From Macrotrachela quadricornifera (taxonomy: Eukaryota > Rotifera > Eurotatoria > Philodinida > Philodinidae), in assembly GCA_022393335.1 (NCBI GenBank), contig JAJEKB010019918.1:1-64000 (forward strand): DNA of 64,000 nt, read 5' to 3'. The notes beneath the pieces are model-generated. The model had not been told where the DNA came from. It saw only the letters and a program-made list of their open reading frames with translations, and did no database searches. Made by a program: the position numbers and the translations under genes. Positions 48,367-60,470 of this stretch are shown here, piece by piece; position 1 is the first letter of the stretch; each line of letters starts with the position of its first letter.

Positions 48367-48714
48367 CTCACACTTGGAAATGTTCCCTTGTGAGTAGGTG
48401 AAAAAATCAAGTATTTCACGGTATTCAGTGCATGAGTTCTAGCATCTCATAGAAAAGTCAGAAAAAGATCGGATTGGTTTTGTTCGATAGAAAAAAGGTA
48501 GCACTATCAACTGGTATTCTCAGAATCAAAACGGTAATGAAAAATTTGAAAGCCACAGCTTTGCAAAAATCTCCATTCATAACAAAGCATGGGTAGCAAG
48601 GGAGAAATCGAATTTTAGTATTTCGATGCCCGCAGCATTCCTCTTTCCAATGGTGAAAATAGTAGATCTCTATCTTGTTCCTACCCAAAAGTTATTGAAA
48701 AAACCGTATGGTCT

Positions 48715-50180
48715 CTCCTATTTTGAAACACATAGTACAATAGATACCAGCATGTATAAGAGCAAAACGAAAATATTGTCGATATGATACTCGTGGATGA
48801 ATAATAACATAAGGTAATAAAAATAATTGTTGAGTTGAATCATGATAAACTCGTGTATATAAATTACCTTTTTGATTTTCAATATAAACATAAAAAAAAT
48901 GAGCATGTCTGCCAATTGATGTTGTTGGTTCAGTTCATTTAAACAAACATGTAATTTATCAGTTGATCCATTCTATGTTAAAAAGCCTTTATTATGAAAA
49001 CGACCATAAAATTCATCATCAAGATGTATTTGTCTTACTAAAAGTAATAGCCAATTATGTAAATAAATATTCAATAATAATTGAATTAATGGTAAATTTA
49101 ATGAACATCCTTTAATAACACGATAGACTTTACCATCAGAAGAAAAGATATTATTATGTAAAACTATTGAAGTTAATTCTTCAATAATATTACTTGTTAA
49201 TCTGTCTTGACGATAACTAATTGATGGATACTTTAAAAAACGATTGACTGCTATAAGAATATCTTTATGCGATATTCTCGCAGATAAATTAGATGTTTCA
49301 AATATAATAAAATTCTAGTTTTTCAATAAAATTACTACCATTGATAAATGTAGTAGCTTCAGAAATATTTTTAAATAATTGTCCAAGTTAATCAAGATGA
49401 GTAGCTAATGGTTTTATTGGACAATTTTTATAGGATGAAAATCTTGGTTTAACTGAAACATATCCAAATTCATGCATTTCTAGTAAAAAATAAAGATGAG
49501 GTAAATTAATAAGGTGGTTTTTATTAAAAAGCATTTTAGATACATGATCTGTATGAATTAAATTCTTTTGCTTAAATTATTTTCATCAATAATAATTCCA
49601 ATCAATTCATAAAAATTAGAATTTTTTATATAGTCATTAGCACAATAATTAAATTCATCGAATTATCCAAATAATACGTATTATTAAATTGTTCTTGAAT
49701 TGTATCTTCAAATTTCCACCGTCTTGACAGATCAATTGGATACTTAGTAAAAATTCTTGTTAATTGTTGTCAAAGTGGTGCTATTTGTTGTGTCAGACTT
49801 TGAGTAAAAGTAAAAGAAGAATTGGATAAAATATGCATTTGACATGGTCTAACATAACATGGGCCACAATTAAGATATAATAATCGTTCTGATATTAGAT
49901 GATGTAGAACATGTTGTATAATAGCTGGTGAACATCCTATATTTGATTTATTCTTGATATTATTATTGCTCCAAGAGTGAACCAAGTCTAATTCTTGACC
50001 ATTGAAGCTTTATGAAAAAACATATCTTTATTTTGTAAAAAATATGTAAGACGTTCATTAATATTTTTAAAACGTCGTTCCATTATATTTAATTTTTTAT
50101 GTACAGGAGCACAATGTTGATCTTCACGAAATAAAGAACTATCTGCTAGTTTTGAAATTAATTTGAATTGAATTTGAGAG
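48715..50180 (-). pseudogene. Penelope-like reverse transcriptase pseudogene
   Basis: From 50180 the frame reads FREDQHCAPVHKKLNIMERR, then a middle region, then ISHKDILIAVNRFLKYP, LTSNIIEELTSIVLHNN, SDGKVYRVIKGCSLNLPL, LLLNIYLHNW, DEFYGRFHNKGFLT and, after a stop, YVYIENQKGNLYTRVYHD and LLPYVIIHPRVSYRQYFRFAL. This order matches RT palm and thumb of Penelope-like elements as seen in bdelloids: a KGCxLxLP..L.NIY block, an (F/Y)YGR(Y/F)HD-like motif-5 region, then IEN..G.L.TRVYHD and HPR..YRQ(W/Y)FRFALIRA. Stops occur near 49993, 49773, 49623, 48970 and others, with small frame shifts. No GIY-YIG endonuclease is seen downstream: the sequence breaks off near 48715. Confidence 0.65.
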
Positions 50181-50808
50181 ATTTTTGTCTCTTATAATTT
50201 AATTTGAATTATTTTCTTTTTGTACAGATTATTATAAACCACTTAATGAGTCCTTGAAAGTAGGACAAAATCCAAATCGTGGTAGTCTTTGTTTTTACAC
50301 TCACTTCTCACCCTTACATACCCTCTGTGTAAAAGGATGAGGTGAGGATGATAGCTATCGCTTTACTGTCACCCTCACCCTCCGAGTCGGTATTATAAAC
50401 ACAAATTTACCAACATTCTCTTTAATTTTAACGTTATCATCAAAATCTTTGATTTTAAATGAGATCTAAGTTGGTGGGGTATGAGAAAGAAACATGACGT
50501 GTTTTACCTTTTTTTGTTTTCTTTCCAATACGATAGTCACTTTCTCGGAGTTCTTATCCTTTAAAGTTGGAAATTTTTTGAGATTTATTTATAGAAAAGA
50601 TAATGATTTTCGTTTATTCAGTTTTCAAATAACAATATACGATATACGGCTAAAAAGGTCAGTTGAATTTTAGAAGCACTTCTTACAAAAATCAAATATC
50701 CATTTTGTTTTGATATACCATCTGCATATTTTATTTTAAATATCTTCGTTAGGTTACTTGAGAGCTAATGCATACTTTTAGATTTATCAATAACATCAAT
50801 TGTTTTAA
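50181..50808. other. Intergenic, G+C-biased tract only
   Basis: Contains a tract (about 50300-50390) with CTCACCC and GAGGTGAGGATG words that is partly self-complementary. Similar CACCCTCACC words occur near 37605 and 52085. No gene supported. Confidence 0.4.
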
Positions 50809-51925
50809 AGGATGATCACAAAATTTCGACTCCTCCTCAGTAAAGCAAGAATACTTATATCACACTCATATAATAGTATTGATCAACTTATGTCATTTTG
50901 TAGACACAGAGAAGACCTATCTTTCGAAAGAAAGACAATTTGAAACACATAAGTTTATTATAAAGTTATGGTCATTTGATTAGGTTAGAGTGATCAAACT
51001 TGATTGTGATATGGATTTTTATATGACTAGATAGAAATTCGACAGGCTCTACCAAAATATGGGTCTTCAAAAAAATCTTTGATCCTCTTTTGAATACAAA
51101 GAAATAAAAATCTGGTGGATCATGGGTTGTAGAGTGTACGTAATATTCAATAACTTTCATAGATCGACTGTTCCGTCTGTAGTTTTACGTGTTGAAATGC
51201 TCTGAACACATTTGCTTTAATACACGATATATGAATTTTCTACTAGGCTTTCTACTTGTCTTCAAGTTTTGTAGCAAAAACAGGATCAGCAAAATTGTTG
51301 ACATCGATATTCTTGTAGAGCTTGACGAACTGTGAAGAATGAAAGCTTTATTCCATAACCGAACCAAAACCAAACAAAAAAGAGTGTAAGCACACCACCG
51401 AAAATACACACAAGAACAGAACAATATATATTTACCGCTGCCAACGCCTTTTCTGATGTATACATGCGTTCCAACACATCCTCACTGACTCAGAGCAACA
51501 AACAAAGGAAGAGGAGCAAAAGGAATGGAGGAGGAACAAAAGGAATCGAAGAGGAGCAAGAAGACAAGTGAGAGGAATGTGAATGGAAACAAACAAACAT
51601 GAGAGAGAAAAGAATGTATCATGTGCAGAGCACATGACACGAACTCTATTCACTCGTACAAAAAAATTCAGAAAATTATTCCAGCTCAGATGTTAAAAAA
51701 ATAGTTCTGTTTTTGTAAAAAACGCAATAGTAAAAGTTCTCTCTCTGAAACTAGTCAAATGACCATAACTTTATAATAAATTGATGTATTTCAATTTGTC
51801 TTTTTTTCAGATGATAGGTCTTCTCTGTCTCCTCAAAATGACATAATTTGATCAATATTATTATATGAGTCTGATATAGGTATTTCTGATTTACTAAGGA
51901 GGGGTCGAAACTTTATGACCACCTA
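50809..51925. mobile_element. 1.1-kb TIR element, no transposase
   Basis: Inverted repeats of about 185 bp: left 50809-50995, right 51741-51925 (shared TTTCGACnCCTCC, CTCATATAATA, TTGATCAA and TTATAAAGTTATGGTCATTTGA). The 750-bp interior has only low-complexity frames (51185-51653, minus), with AGGAG-rich repeats at 51500-51570. Probably a non-autonomous DNA transposon. Confidence 0.85.
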
Positions 51926-52191
51926 TTATGGTAGCGTTTATTATATTATGCTAAAACCGAATCTCTCGAAGTTCGTATCATTGATAAATCAAAAAGGTAC
52001 ATTAGCCTTGATTTAGTCTAGGGAAATATTTTTATCAAACATAGTACAAACCTTTTTCCAGATTAAATTAGAGGGTCTTGAAGGTGAGGGTGATTGTCTT
52101 GTGGTCCTCCATTCAGCTATCTTACCACTTGAGAGAAAAAACAATATAATCTCTTATTTTGTGTTTAATAGTGCGAAGCATAAAAATTAAA

Positions 52192-53953
52192 ATGGTCCCT
52201 GGTGAGTTAACCGAAAAAAATAACGGACATGTGAGATTAATCATAGGTGTGCTTGTAATTGGACTATTGCTTACAATCACTCTTCTTGCCATTGTCATAG
52301 TCACCTATGTCAAAGTTAACAATGGTAGTAGCAATAATGGCAATAATCCGTCAACAACCATGCCGAATTCACCTGACTCAATTTTAGCTGAGTCAATTCG
52401 TATTGAAGATATAATGAGTCATCTTAAAGAATTACAACGTATTGCCATTGCTGAAAATGGAACACGAGCTATTGGTACGCTTGGTTTTAATAAAACACTT
52501 GATTATATTATCAATACTCTCTCCACAAACACGAATTATCATGTTACCACGAGCTTTTTTCCTGTAAGACAGTTTGCTCTCGCTAGTAATCCAATATTAG
52601 TTTCGTCGATTAATGGTTCTATACAGAACCACACCTACTCAACGAATCTATCACTTGCTGAATTTTATCATGTGCAATATTCAACATCTGCAAATTTTTC
52701 GGATTATATCCAAGTTAGTGCTATCCCTAATCTAGGATGTACTGATGCTGATTATCTTGCTGCAAAGCCTCCTCCTCTCGGCCGCGTAGTATTAGTCAAA
52801 CGAGGTGATTGTACTTTCGCCGAGAAGGGTGCACTTGCCTCGAAATACAACGTTACTGCTCTTCTACTTTATAATGATGGTACAGCACCTGATCGTATTC
52901 CACCTATACCCGTCAACTTAGGCCAAACTAATGAATTACCAGCACTCTTTCTTTCATATACTCTCGGTCAAAAACTTGCTGATGCGGCTCAAGATCTCTT
53001 GAAAGATGTCAGTGTACTGATAAACATTGTTGTAAACGACGAATTACCAACTGCGGTAGGAAACATTTGTGCTGATACACTCACAGGTAACATTACTCAA
53101 ACTATTGTTATTGGTAGTCACAGTGATAGTGTACCAGCTGGACCAGGCATTAACGATAACGGTAAATTACAAGATTCAATATTCTATTAATCTCTTTCCT
53201 GTTGTAGGTAGTGGTACGGCGGCCAATCTTGGTTTAGCTATAGCCCTTGCTCGTCTTTTGCAAACATCTACTTATTCCACATATAAATATCGAGTTCGAT
53301 TTTGTTGGTGGGGTGCTGAAGAACTTGGTCTTCTTGGCTCACACTATCATGTCACACAAGCAAAAAGTTCTACTATTGTTGGTGAACGGCTTGTTGATTA
53401 TTTAATCAATCTTAACTATGATATGCTTGGTTCACCTAATTACATCTTTGGTATCTATGATGGTAGAACAGCAAATAATGCTACTCCACCGACAGCTATT
53501 CCAGGTAGCAATAAAATCACCGGCCTCTATCGTGATTGGTTCATTCGGCAAAATTTGCCATGGGATTATACTGATTTTAGTGGTCGAAGTGATTATGGAC
53601 CATTTTTAGCTGAAGGAATTGTCGCTGGTGGATTATTCTCTGGTGCAGACAGTATGAAATCGCAAGAAGAACGTGATCGTTATGATCAAATACTAGGTCA
53701 AGGAATGGGTGGCATTGTCGGTGCCATTCATGATCCATGTTATCATAAAGCATGCGATTCTATTCAAAATATTAATGTATTTGCTTATGAGAAGATGGTG
53801 CAAGCAGCTGCATATGTTTTAGAATATTTAGGTCGTCATAATGATTTAGCTAATTGGCTTTATCCGGATGGAAAAGTATCGCATTTAGATGCGCAAGTAA
53901 TACAGCGAGAATACAATTCAATAGATGAATATTTTGGATTACCTTACTTTTAA
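52192..53953 (+). CDS. Membrane-anchored M28 zinc aminopeptidase with PA domain
   Basis: Two exons (52192-53161, 53208-53953) across a 46-bp intron (GTAAAT...TTGTAG) give 571 residues, the split Gly codon restoring D-N-G-S-G. ATG 52192 is preferred over the TTG at 52159. Residues about 14-36 are a hydrophobic signal-anchor, so the enzyme is probably type II with its domain outside the cell or in the secretory lumen. A PA insert follows (about residues 175-265; RVVLVKRGDCTFAEKGALA). The M28 site is complete: HSD (metal His, near residue 308), ND (bridging Asp), AEELGLLG (catalytic and metal Glu, near 359-360), NYDMLGSPN (metal Asp, near 394) and YHKACD (metal His, near 502). It should release N-terminal residues from peptides. 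Intact; AATAAA at 54028. It resembles the aminopeptidase Y / glutamate carboxypeptidase-type architecture, but substrate cannot be read from sequence. Confidence 0.93.
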
Positions 53954-54078
53954 TTACTTTTTCTTACTTTCTCTGTATTCTAAAAATATTTTTGTCCCAT
54001 ATGACATCATCATATATAATGAAATACAATAAAAAGCGAAAGAAGATCGTAATAACTACTTGCCTGTCTTTATTTTTT

Positions 54079-54333
54079 CTATACTCTTCTCAAATAGGTG
54101 AAACCAGCATTTTGAAGAGTACGAATGAGTAAAAGATCTTCAGCTTCATCCTCACTCCTCAAAATGTAAGTAAGTCCTGATACATCTCGAGCATCGTACA
54201 TTGAAGAAAATCGTAGCAAATATGCGTATTTATTGCGATACGAATCCGCAGGAAACAACCATTGGAGAAGATCAAGAATGAGTATATGACTAATATGAAA
54301 TGCATAGTGAGAATATCTCACAAATGTCTTCAT
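54079..54333 (-). CDS. Small hypothetical protein or 3' exon, convergent with the peptidase
   Basis: An 84-codon open frame with coding-like composition, especially [20 protein letters not shown] and [17 protein letters not shown]. It begins at ATG 54333 and ends at 54079, tail to tail with the M28 peptidase gene whose stop is 125 bp away. I do not recognise it. It could be a complete small protein or the last exon of a gene further right on the minus strand; no clear upstream exon was found. Confidence 0.4.
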   Translation of the reverse strand: MKTFVRYSHYAFHISHILILDLLQWLFPADSYRNKYAYLLRFSSMYDARDVSGLTYILRSEDEAEDLLLIRTLQNAGFTYLRRV

Positions 54334-56453
54334 GATTATTACGCAGTGAGCTTGATCGAAAGAAAACGATTAATAAAAATTTAATACTAGAACAAATTAT
54401 CTGCAAAGATAACTGAAATTTTCTATGGTGATATTAACGTCATTGTCAAGGATGACAATGCCGAAAAATTTGTTCTACATATAAGAACTGATTGTAAAGA
54501 TAAAGATGCATCTCGAGATCCTCATAATATTAGCATAAATTATCATTTTCTTGTTCGATTTTCGTTAATTGCTATTGATATAGAACGCCAAAGAAAATGT
54601 GTCGTTCTGTAAGTAGGAGTAGACTTGCAGAAGATAGTCGATCAATTGAATTTCACGTCTAACTGCCATATTTATCTATAATTTCTCGAATCACTTCGAG
54701 TTGATAAATAGTCAGCGGAAGATAGACATTTTTTCAGTTTATATAAAATTATATTATACATTATTCATCAAACACTATCGTTCGATCAGGATCTTTCTTC
54801 AAAGTATGATGCTTGAACGATTTTTAAACCACGAAATATCTTTTTCAAAGCACCGATTCTTTCTCGAGAAATACAATCAATCTGGTTCATAATCTAACTC
54901 ATCAAATTATATACTGATTGCCAGAAATATTAAGGAACAATCAACAATTAGCACTAGGTACAGATAATCTTCACTGGATTAATATGCTAAATTATATCGT
55001 TTGGACCCAAAAGGTTAACTTATACTAATAAAATCGATTTCATCTGTCTTTTCGTTGCTCACAAAGCGAAAATTCAAATTTGTTTAACATGTGTAGTCTT
55101 ACCGTGCAGAATAATATTGGCGAGCAGCTACTAAACTGATGAGCTTTGATTTATTTTCAGATTTCAGATTTCGAGTTGCCAATTATCCAGATGACATGTA
55201 GATCAGTATGTATTCAAAAAAAAGGAAAAATAATCACAGAGACAATGAACAGTCATTTTTCAGTGATATCTGAATTCTATACTTTCTCTTTTCGATTTGT
55301 TTGAACAAATACAAATATTATTTAATTGTTTTTTTCTTAAACAAAGTTTGATCGAGCGTGATTTGCTGATCATGAAGAAGTAGTTTTTAGCTCTCCTGGA
55401 TGCTTTTTTCAAGTTAAAACACGTGAAAAATTTGAAAAACGTTAGTTGTCCAACAACGAGGTTTTGACTCAGTATCTGTAAGAATACCTATGTTTCTGTT
55501 CTTGAAACTTTTAGAAAATATTATTTTCAGATTCAGCATTAAAAACTAATTCTAGAAAAAGATTTGAAAGTGTCGTTAACTAAAAAATTCTTTTTATGCT
55601 GGCACTTCGAATACCATCCATTGCAACACTGATAGGTCAATTTTGTAAACATACCTAGTTTTTCTGGGTAAGTAAGAGAGTCAAATGTTTTATTGTCGTT
55701 TGATTCATCATAACAGCCCTCATAAAAGTTCGCATCGTTTTTATTTTGTTTTACTTTCTCGACCGACAAAAATTGCTTTTACTGGTATCAAAGAAAAAGC
55801 AGGGAGATCATTTTTACATAACATATGCATTTTACACTTAAATGGAAGGAAAATTTTTTTCCAATGATAAGTCCTGATGTCAATTCGAATGAGTATGCTC
55901 TGAAAGCATACATAAAGTAAAAGATCTTGAAGAGGTTTCTCGAAAACGTTTTTCCACAATCAGTGTATAAGCATATAGAAAAATTTGATTTTTATTTCTT
56001 TTGAATAAATTTTAGTACGAGCTACACTTTTGATTAGATCACAGCTCAAAATATCATTGTGAACTTAACATAATTGAAGGTCTCTAGTATAGTCAAAAGT
56101 ATTTGTTCCTTCACGTACAAATCAAATCTTCGAAAAAATGTTTAAATTAATATCCGAATCTCGTTCATATTTTGTTGAGAAGAAGATTGCGTTAAAATTA
56201 TTTCCTTATTTTTGACACTCAACTGATGCTTATTCTCAAGGTCAAACATACGCTGATGTGTTAAAACTATTTTTCAGACAATTCTGTAGGGTAACTATTC
56301 CATCACATCGCAGAATATCAAATGATCACATAGGTGAAGATTAACTGATTTTTTCAAAATTTTTGTTTTATATATTTACACTCATATTGGAGAGGGGATA
56401 CCCTGATGAAAGGGTACGGTATGTAAACGGTAGACGGATTCAATTACCTGGGT
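54334..56453. other. 2.1-kb intergenic stretch, no supported gene
   Basis: AT-rich. A 76-codon minus frame (55539-55769) includes NFYEGCYDESNDNK, faintly like the start of a Cys-rich domain, but no splice-compatible partner or conserved Cys pattern follows. Other short frames are not believed. Confidence 0.4.
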
Positions 56454-57625
56454 TGTTTCTGATGTATGTATGTATACGTATATACGAAGTATATTTTTTC
56501 ATTTCTATTCAATATTCTTCAGGTCTAGACTATTCATTTTCTCGATAGCAATGAATTTTTTAAATTCATGATACGATTTCTGTCCCACTTTATTACTTTG
56601 AAAACGTAATAACAAGAATTTTCTCACTTGAAAACTTGATGAAATGTATTATAGATGAAATAAGTTTAAGTGGAATAGCTTCTATCAAATTAAATATGTT
56701 GTTAAACTGTAGTTCATGAGAAATAATAAAATAAAATATCATCCATTCATCTCTCCCTTTTATTTGCTTTGCTATCAGCAGCTAGCAAAACGACTAAAAG
56801 TGAAAGAAAGATAGATGAAAAAAGTGGCGGCCCTTGGCAACAAATTAGCCAGTATACGTTATTATTTTCTTAATAAAACTCAGGTTCATCAATAGCTACA
56901 ACAATTTCTGGAGTTTCTTCGCACAGTTTTTAGATTTGAACATTGTTAAAGTTAAATAAATGAGCACAAAATGTATGATGCATATGATTTTTATAATATA
57001 AAGACTTGTAATAATTATTTTTTGTATTTTTGAAAATAGTTGCTATTTCAAACTTAGATAAGCTTATTTGCTCTATTGTTTGAATGATCACATTCTATTC
57101 CTGTATCTTGAGAATTATTCAATAATACATGTCTGATATTTATCGTGACACTATTTTTCTCAAGTGGCTTAACATGTGCATGCGAATATAACAATTGCCC
57201 GAGTTTATCTGTTTTGTTGAAGAAAATAATCGTCGTATTTGCCTTACAAAATTGGATGCTAACTTATTTCATTATTTCTCATGAATTACAGTTTAACTAC
57301 ATATTTAATTTGATACAAGCTATTCCATTTAAACTTATCTCATCTATGATACATTTCATCGAGTTTTCAACACTTTTTGAAGAGTTTTTATTATACCAAC
57401 CTATAGATGATTGTTGTTCAGAACAAAAGAGTCTTAAGAAAGAGTAAGAAAAATATAGTTATTACGTTTTCGAAGTAATAAAGTTGGATGGAAATCTTAT
57501 CATAAATTTAAAAAAAACTCATTGCTTTCGAGAAAATGAATAGTCTAGAGCTGAAGAATATTGAGTAGAAATGAAAAAAATATACTTTGCATGTACGTAT
57601 GTATGCACACATCAGAAAGAAATAT
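56454..57625. mobile_element. 1.2-kb TIR element, no recognised transposase
   Basis: Inverted repeats of about 160 bp: left 56454-56615 and right 57457-57625 (shared CAATATTCTTCAG, TAGACTATTCATTTTCTCGA and ACTTTATTACTT blocks). The interior contains a 100-codon plus frame (57145-57447) of no recognisable family. Likely a non-autonomous element. Confidence 0.85.
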
Positions 57626-57803
57626 TATATTTAAATATAATTAAAATAATCTCATTATGCCGCGGCTGGGTCACAGAGCGGCATGAGAACGGCATAAGTT
57701 TTAAAATGCTTCCTTAAATAGTAGCGTCGTGGGCTTTAAATAGCTGTGACTATTTGAATAACTTGAAAAGTTGGTCCTCTGGTGAAAAGATGCAATAAAT
57801 GAT
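57626..57803. other. Short gap with GC-rich hairpin
   Basis: TTATGCCG at 57655 and CGGCATAA at 57691 form a small inverted repeat enclosing G+C-rich sequence. Possibly a scar of another element. Confidence 0.4.
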
Positions 57804-58446
57804 ACTACAAAATAGTCTATGATTGATCTTCCATAATTTCTATAGTAAGAAAATTAAAAGCATAGAAATGTACTTCACAAAAAAGAAAAATTAACTATGG
57901 ACTTTCTTCATGTGATGCCGCATCCTATAATGGTCCTGTAATTCCATCAAAACAAAAGAGTTTTCGAACAAGTTTGTTTTGTTTAGGTCAGCAATGATTA
58001 CTCTTCTCTACCTATCTGCGAAGCCAAACATCGATTAAATTTTTTTTATGAACCACGAGAAAGAGTGCATTGGAAAGTACTGAACACAAAAGGAGTTCTC
58101 ACTTTTGTTAAGGTTTTTCATGAAAATAAGAGGCAAACAAAAAAGTTCGTGTTGAAAAAATATCGAATTTGCAATATGTTCATATTTTTTGTGTCGTATA
58201 GTATTTGATTAGTTGTCTTAATTGAAGATCTGAAATTAAAGTTTAGGTAGTATTTTATAGAAAATTTCATGACGCTTCTATTTAAAAAAAGTTTTCTTTT
58301 AGGGAACTTAAAGAACAAGAGTTCGTACAAAAATATTGGGATCAAATTTATTGTTAATTTTTCATTTTTGTGAGGTATATTTCTATGTTTATAACTTTCT
58401 TACTATAGAAATGATGGAAGGTCGATGATCATAGGCCACATTGTAG
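57804..58446. mobile_element. 640-bp TIR element
   Basis: Left arm about 57804-57895 and right arm about 58355-58446 are inverted repeats (AATTTCTATAGTAAGAAA, CATAGAAAT, GAAAAATTAAC). No transposase inside; the minus frame 58118-58345 is low-complexity. Confidence 0.8.
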
Positions 58447-58551
58447 GGCGTCGTTTGCTGTATCTTTTTATCCTAGAACTAAATTCTTAAATATATGTTT
58501 TAATATAAAAAAGTTAATTATCTAAAGCGAGACAGGACTTCTAGGGCACCC

Positions 58552-58723
58552 TTTATATATGGGGATGCCCAGTCTGGCTGGAAGACCTTTCGTTTTTTTT
58601 TCATAAAAGCTTAATAATTCATTCCGAAGACATGATTTTTTTATCATTTATAGTACTCATCTAGAGTTTATGATTTACTATCATTTCAACAGTAAACCTT
58701 GCATAGAATCAATATAACGAAGA
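58552..58723 (+). repeat. Left TIR of the DDE_4 transposon
   Basis: Includes GGGGATGCCCAGTCTGGCTG and TAAACCTTGCATAGAATCAA; its complement lies at 60471-60642. Confidence 0.9.
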
Positions 58724-59085
58724 GTATTTCCAAAGCTCCGTAACTAGTTTTGCGATAAGTTATTCTATTACTTAATAACATACATACAATTTGATTTTCA
58801 ATGACAACTGAAAGCGAACACACTCTCCTTCTTTATGGACATCTTCAAATTACATCGATCACTATTAAATAAGTCGATAGAAAGAAAAACTACTCTCGAC
58901 ACTTCGCTAAATATTTTCCATATCGCACGCTTCAAGTGCACTCCACGTGCTGAACATGTAAATCATTTGTGCATTTCATTTCTTTGTTTTGATTATCTCT
59001 TCAATCCTCTTTTCTTTTCATTTGATCGTTCTTCTGTTTTAAAACATCTCCACGAAAGTGATATAGATAAATATCTCTCTTCACA

Positions 59086-60357
59086 ATGGCATCTTCTTCG
59101 CAAATCAGATGGGAGTGCCCGGAATGTCAAGATACTGATAGTGATTGCCGTAAATTTTGCAGCAATTGTCAGTCAATGTTAGTTGGGGCATGCATACCTT
59201 CTGAAAGATCTGGCTTATATAGTAATTTTTCTCGACATTGTCAACGATGTGATTACTGTTCGCCAGAACGTGAAGAGGAACGAACACAATTGAAACGTGA
59301 AAGACAGGCCTCAAAAATACAAGGATTCGAAACACTATATGCTGGTGAGTGTGATTCATCTATTCAATTTGCATAAGAACTTCTGACTTATCATTCGATT
59401 GGTTCCAAATAAATAATCGAAAAATATTCCCATATCTTACATACCTTTGATATTGCAGGTCAGCACTCATGGTCAGATTGGAGTCGTAGTGATAATTCTT
59501 GCAAGCAGCATACAGGACTGGATGTTGAACAAGTACAACTATTGTACGATATGTGTGAGCAGTCGATCGTAGAATACTGTGCGAATCGAAAACAACAACT
59601 TACACAAAATACGAATGTATCATTTTTATCTCCTATCAATTTACTTTCTGTCACGTTGTGGTACTTAAAACACTATCACTCCGAGCGTTATATTGCAGCA
59701 GAACTTCACTTGAATAATTCAACAGTCAGCTACTTTCTACCAGCGATGATAGATATTCTCTATCATTGTGTATATCCTAAACTAGTTGTATTACCTGATG
59801 ATATGGATCACGAAGATACTGCTCATGGGCCTGAACAATACCACAAGTTAATAGTTGATTCTACCTGTATTCCTATCTATCAACCAGAAGATCGTGAAGA
59901 ACGCAAAACCTATTACCATTCGAAAAGTCCGACTAATTACGGATTTAAATTACAGATCGCATGTGATTTTCGCCATCGAATCGTGCATGTCTCGGAGTGT
60001 TACAAGGGCAGTGTACACGACATAACCGTTCTTAGAGATTCCGGACTCTTAGAATACGTAGAAGAAAGTGTACAAATTATTGCTGATAAAGGTTATATCG
60101 GTGAACCATACGTAGTAACTCCAAGAAAAAAACCTAGAGGTCGTGAGCTTACAAACGAAGACAAGGATTTTAATCGGAATATCTGTTCTGCAAGGGCAGC
60201 TATTGAGAATATCAATCAACGTATGAAGCAATACGCGATCATAGGAAATGTTTACCGTGGATCTTATGATGATTTTGACAAGATTACCAAAAACGCGCGC
60301 GTAATTTCTACTCTTTGTAAACTTAATTTGGAGAAACATCCTATCCGCAAGGATTGA
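59086..60357 (+). CDS. DDE_4 (DDE superfamily endonuclease) transposase, intact
   Basis: Exons 59086-59344 and 59459-60357 around a 114-bp GT-AG intron give 385 residues without interruption. The N-terminal exon is a Cys-rich zinc-ribbon-like module (CPECQ...C..FCSNC, then CQRCDYC). Exon 2 has a helix-turn-helix of the HTH_Tnp_4 type (LLSVTLWYLKHYHSERYIAAELHLNNSTVSYF region, around residues 165-200). The catalytic core follows: IVDSTCIPI (first Asp), KGSVHDITVLRDSGLL (second Asp), IIADKGYIGEPYVVTP, and NICSARAAIENINQRMK (Glu). This is the DDE_4 pattern of ISL2EU/IS5-like and Harbinger-related transposases, which cut and paste DNA. ATG 59086 is the first in-frame start. AATAAA at 60395 lies before the right TIR. 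No second (YqaJ- or Myb-like) gene is present. Confidence 0.9.
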
Positions 60358-60470
60358 TTCTATTAGATCTTCTTTGAAATCTAGAAATAATCTAAATAAA
60401 TAGGAGAGAAAACTCACACAGAGAAGAATTCTCATAAGAATTGATTTAACAGCAAAATATCCGAAAGACT

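Noticed and set aside
51185..51653. Overlapping Cys/Ser/Phe-rich minus frames
   Set aside because: Complement of AGGAG-rich low-complexity DNA inside a TIR element.
55539..55769. Possible WSC-like Cys-rich exon
   Set aside because: Only a GCYDE-like start; the expected spacing of further cysteines is absent.
60049..60435. 128-codon minus frame
   Set aside because: Antisense shadow of the intact transposase.
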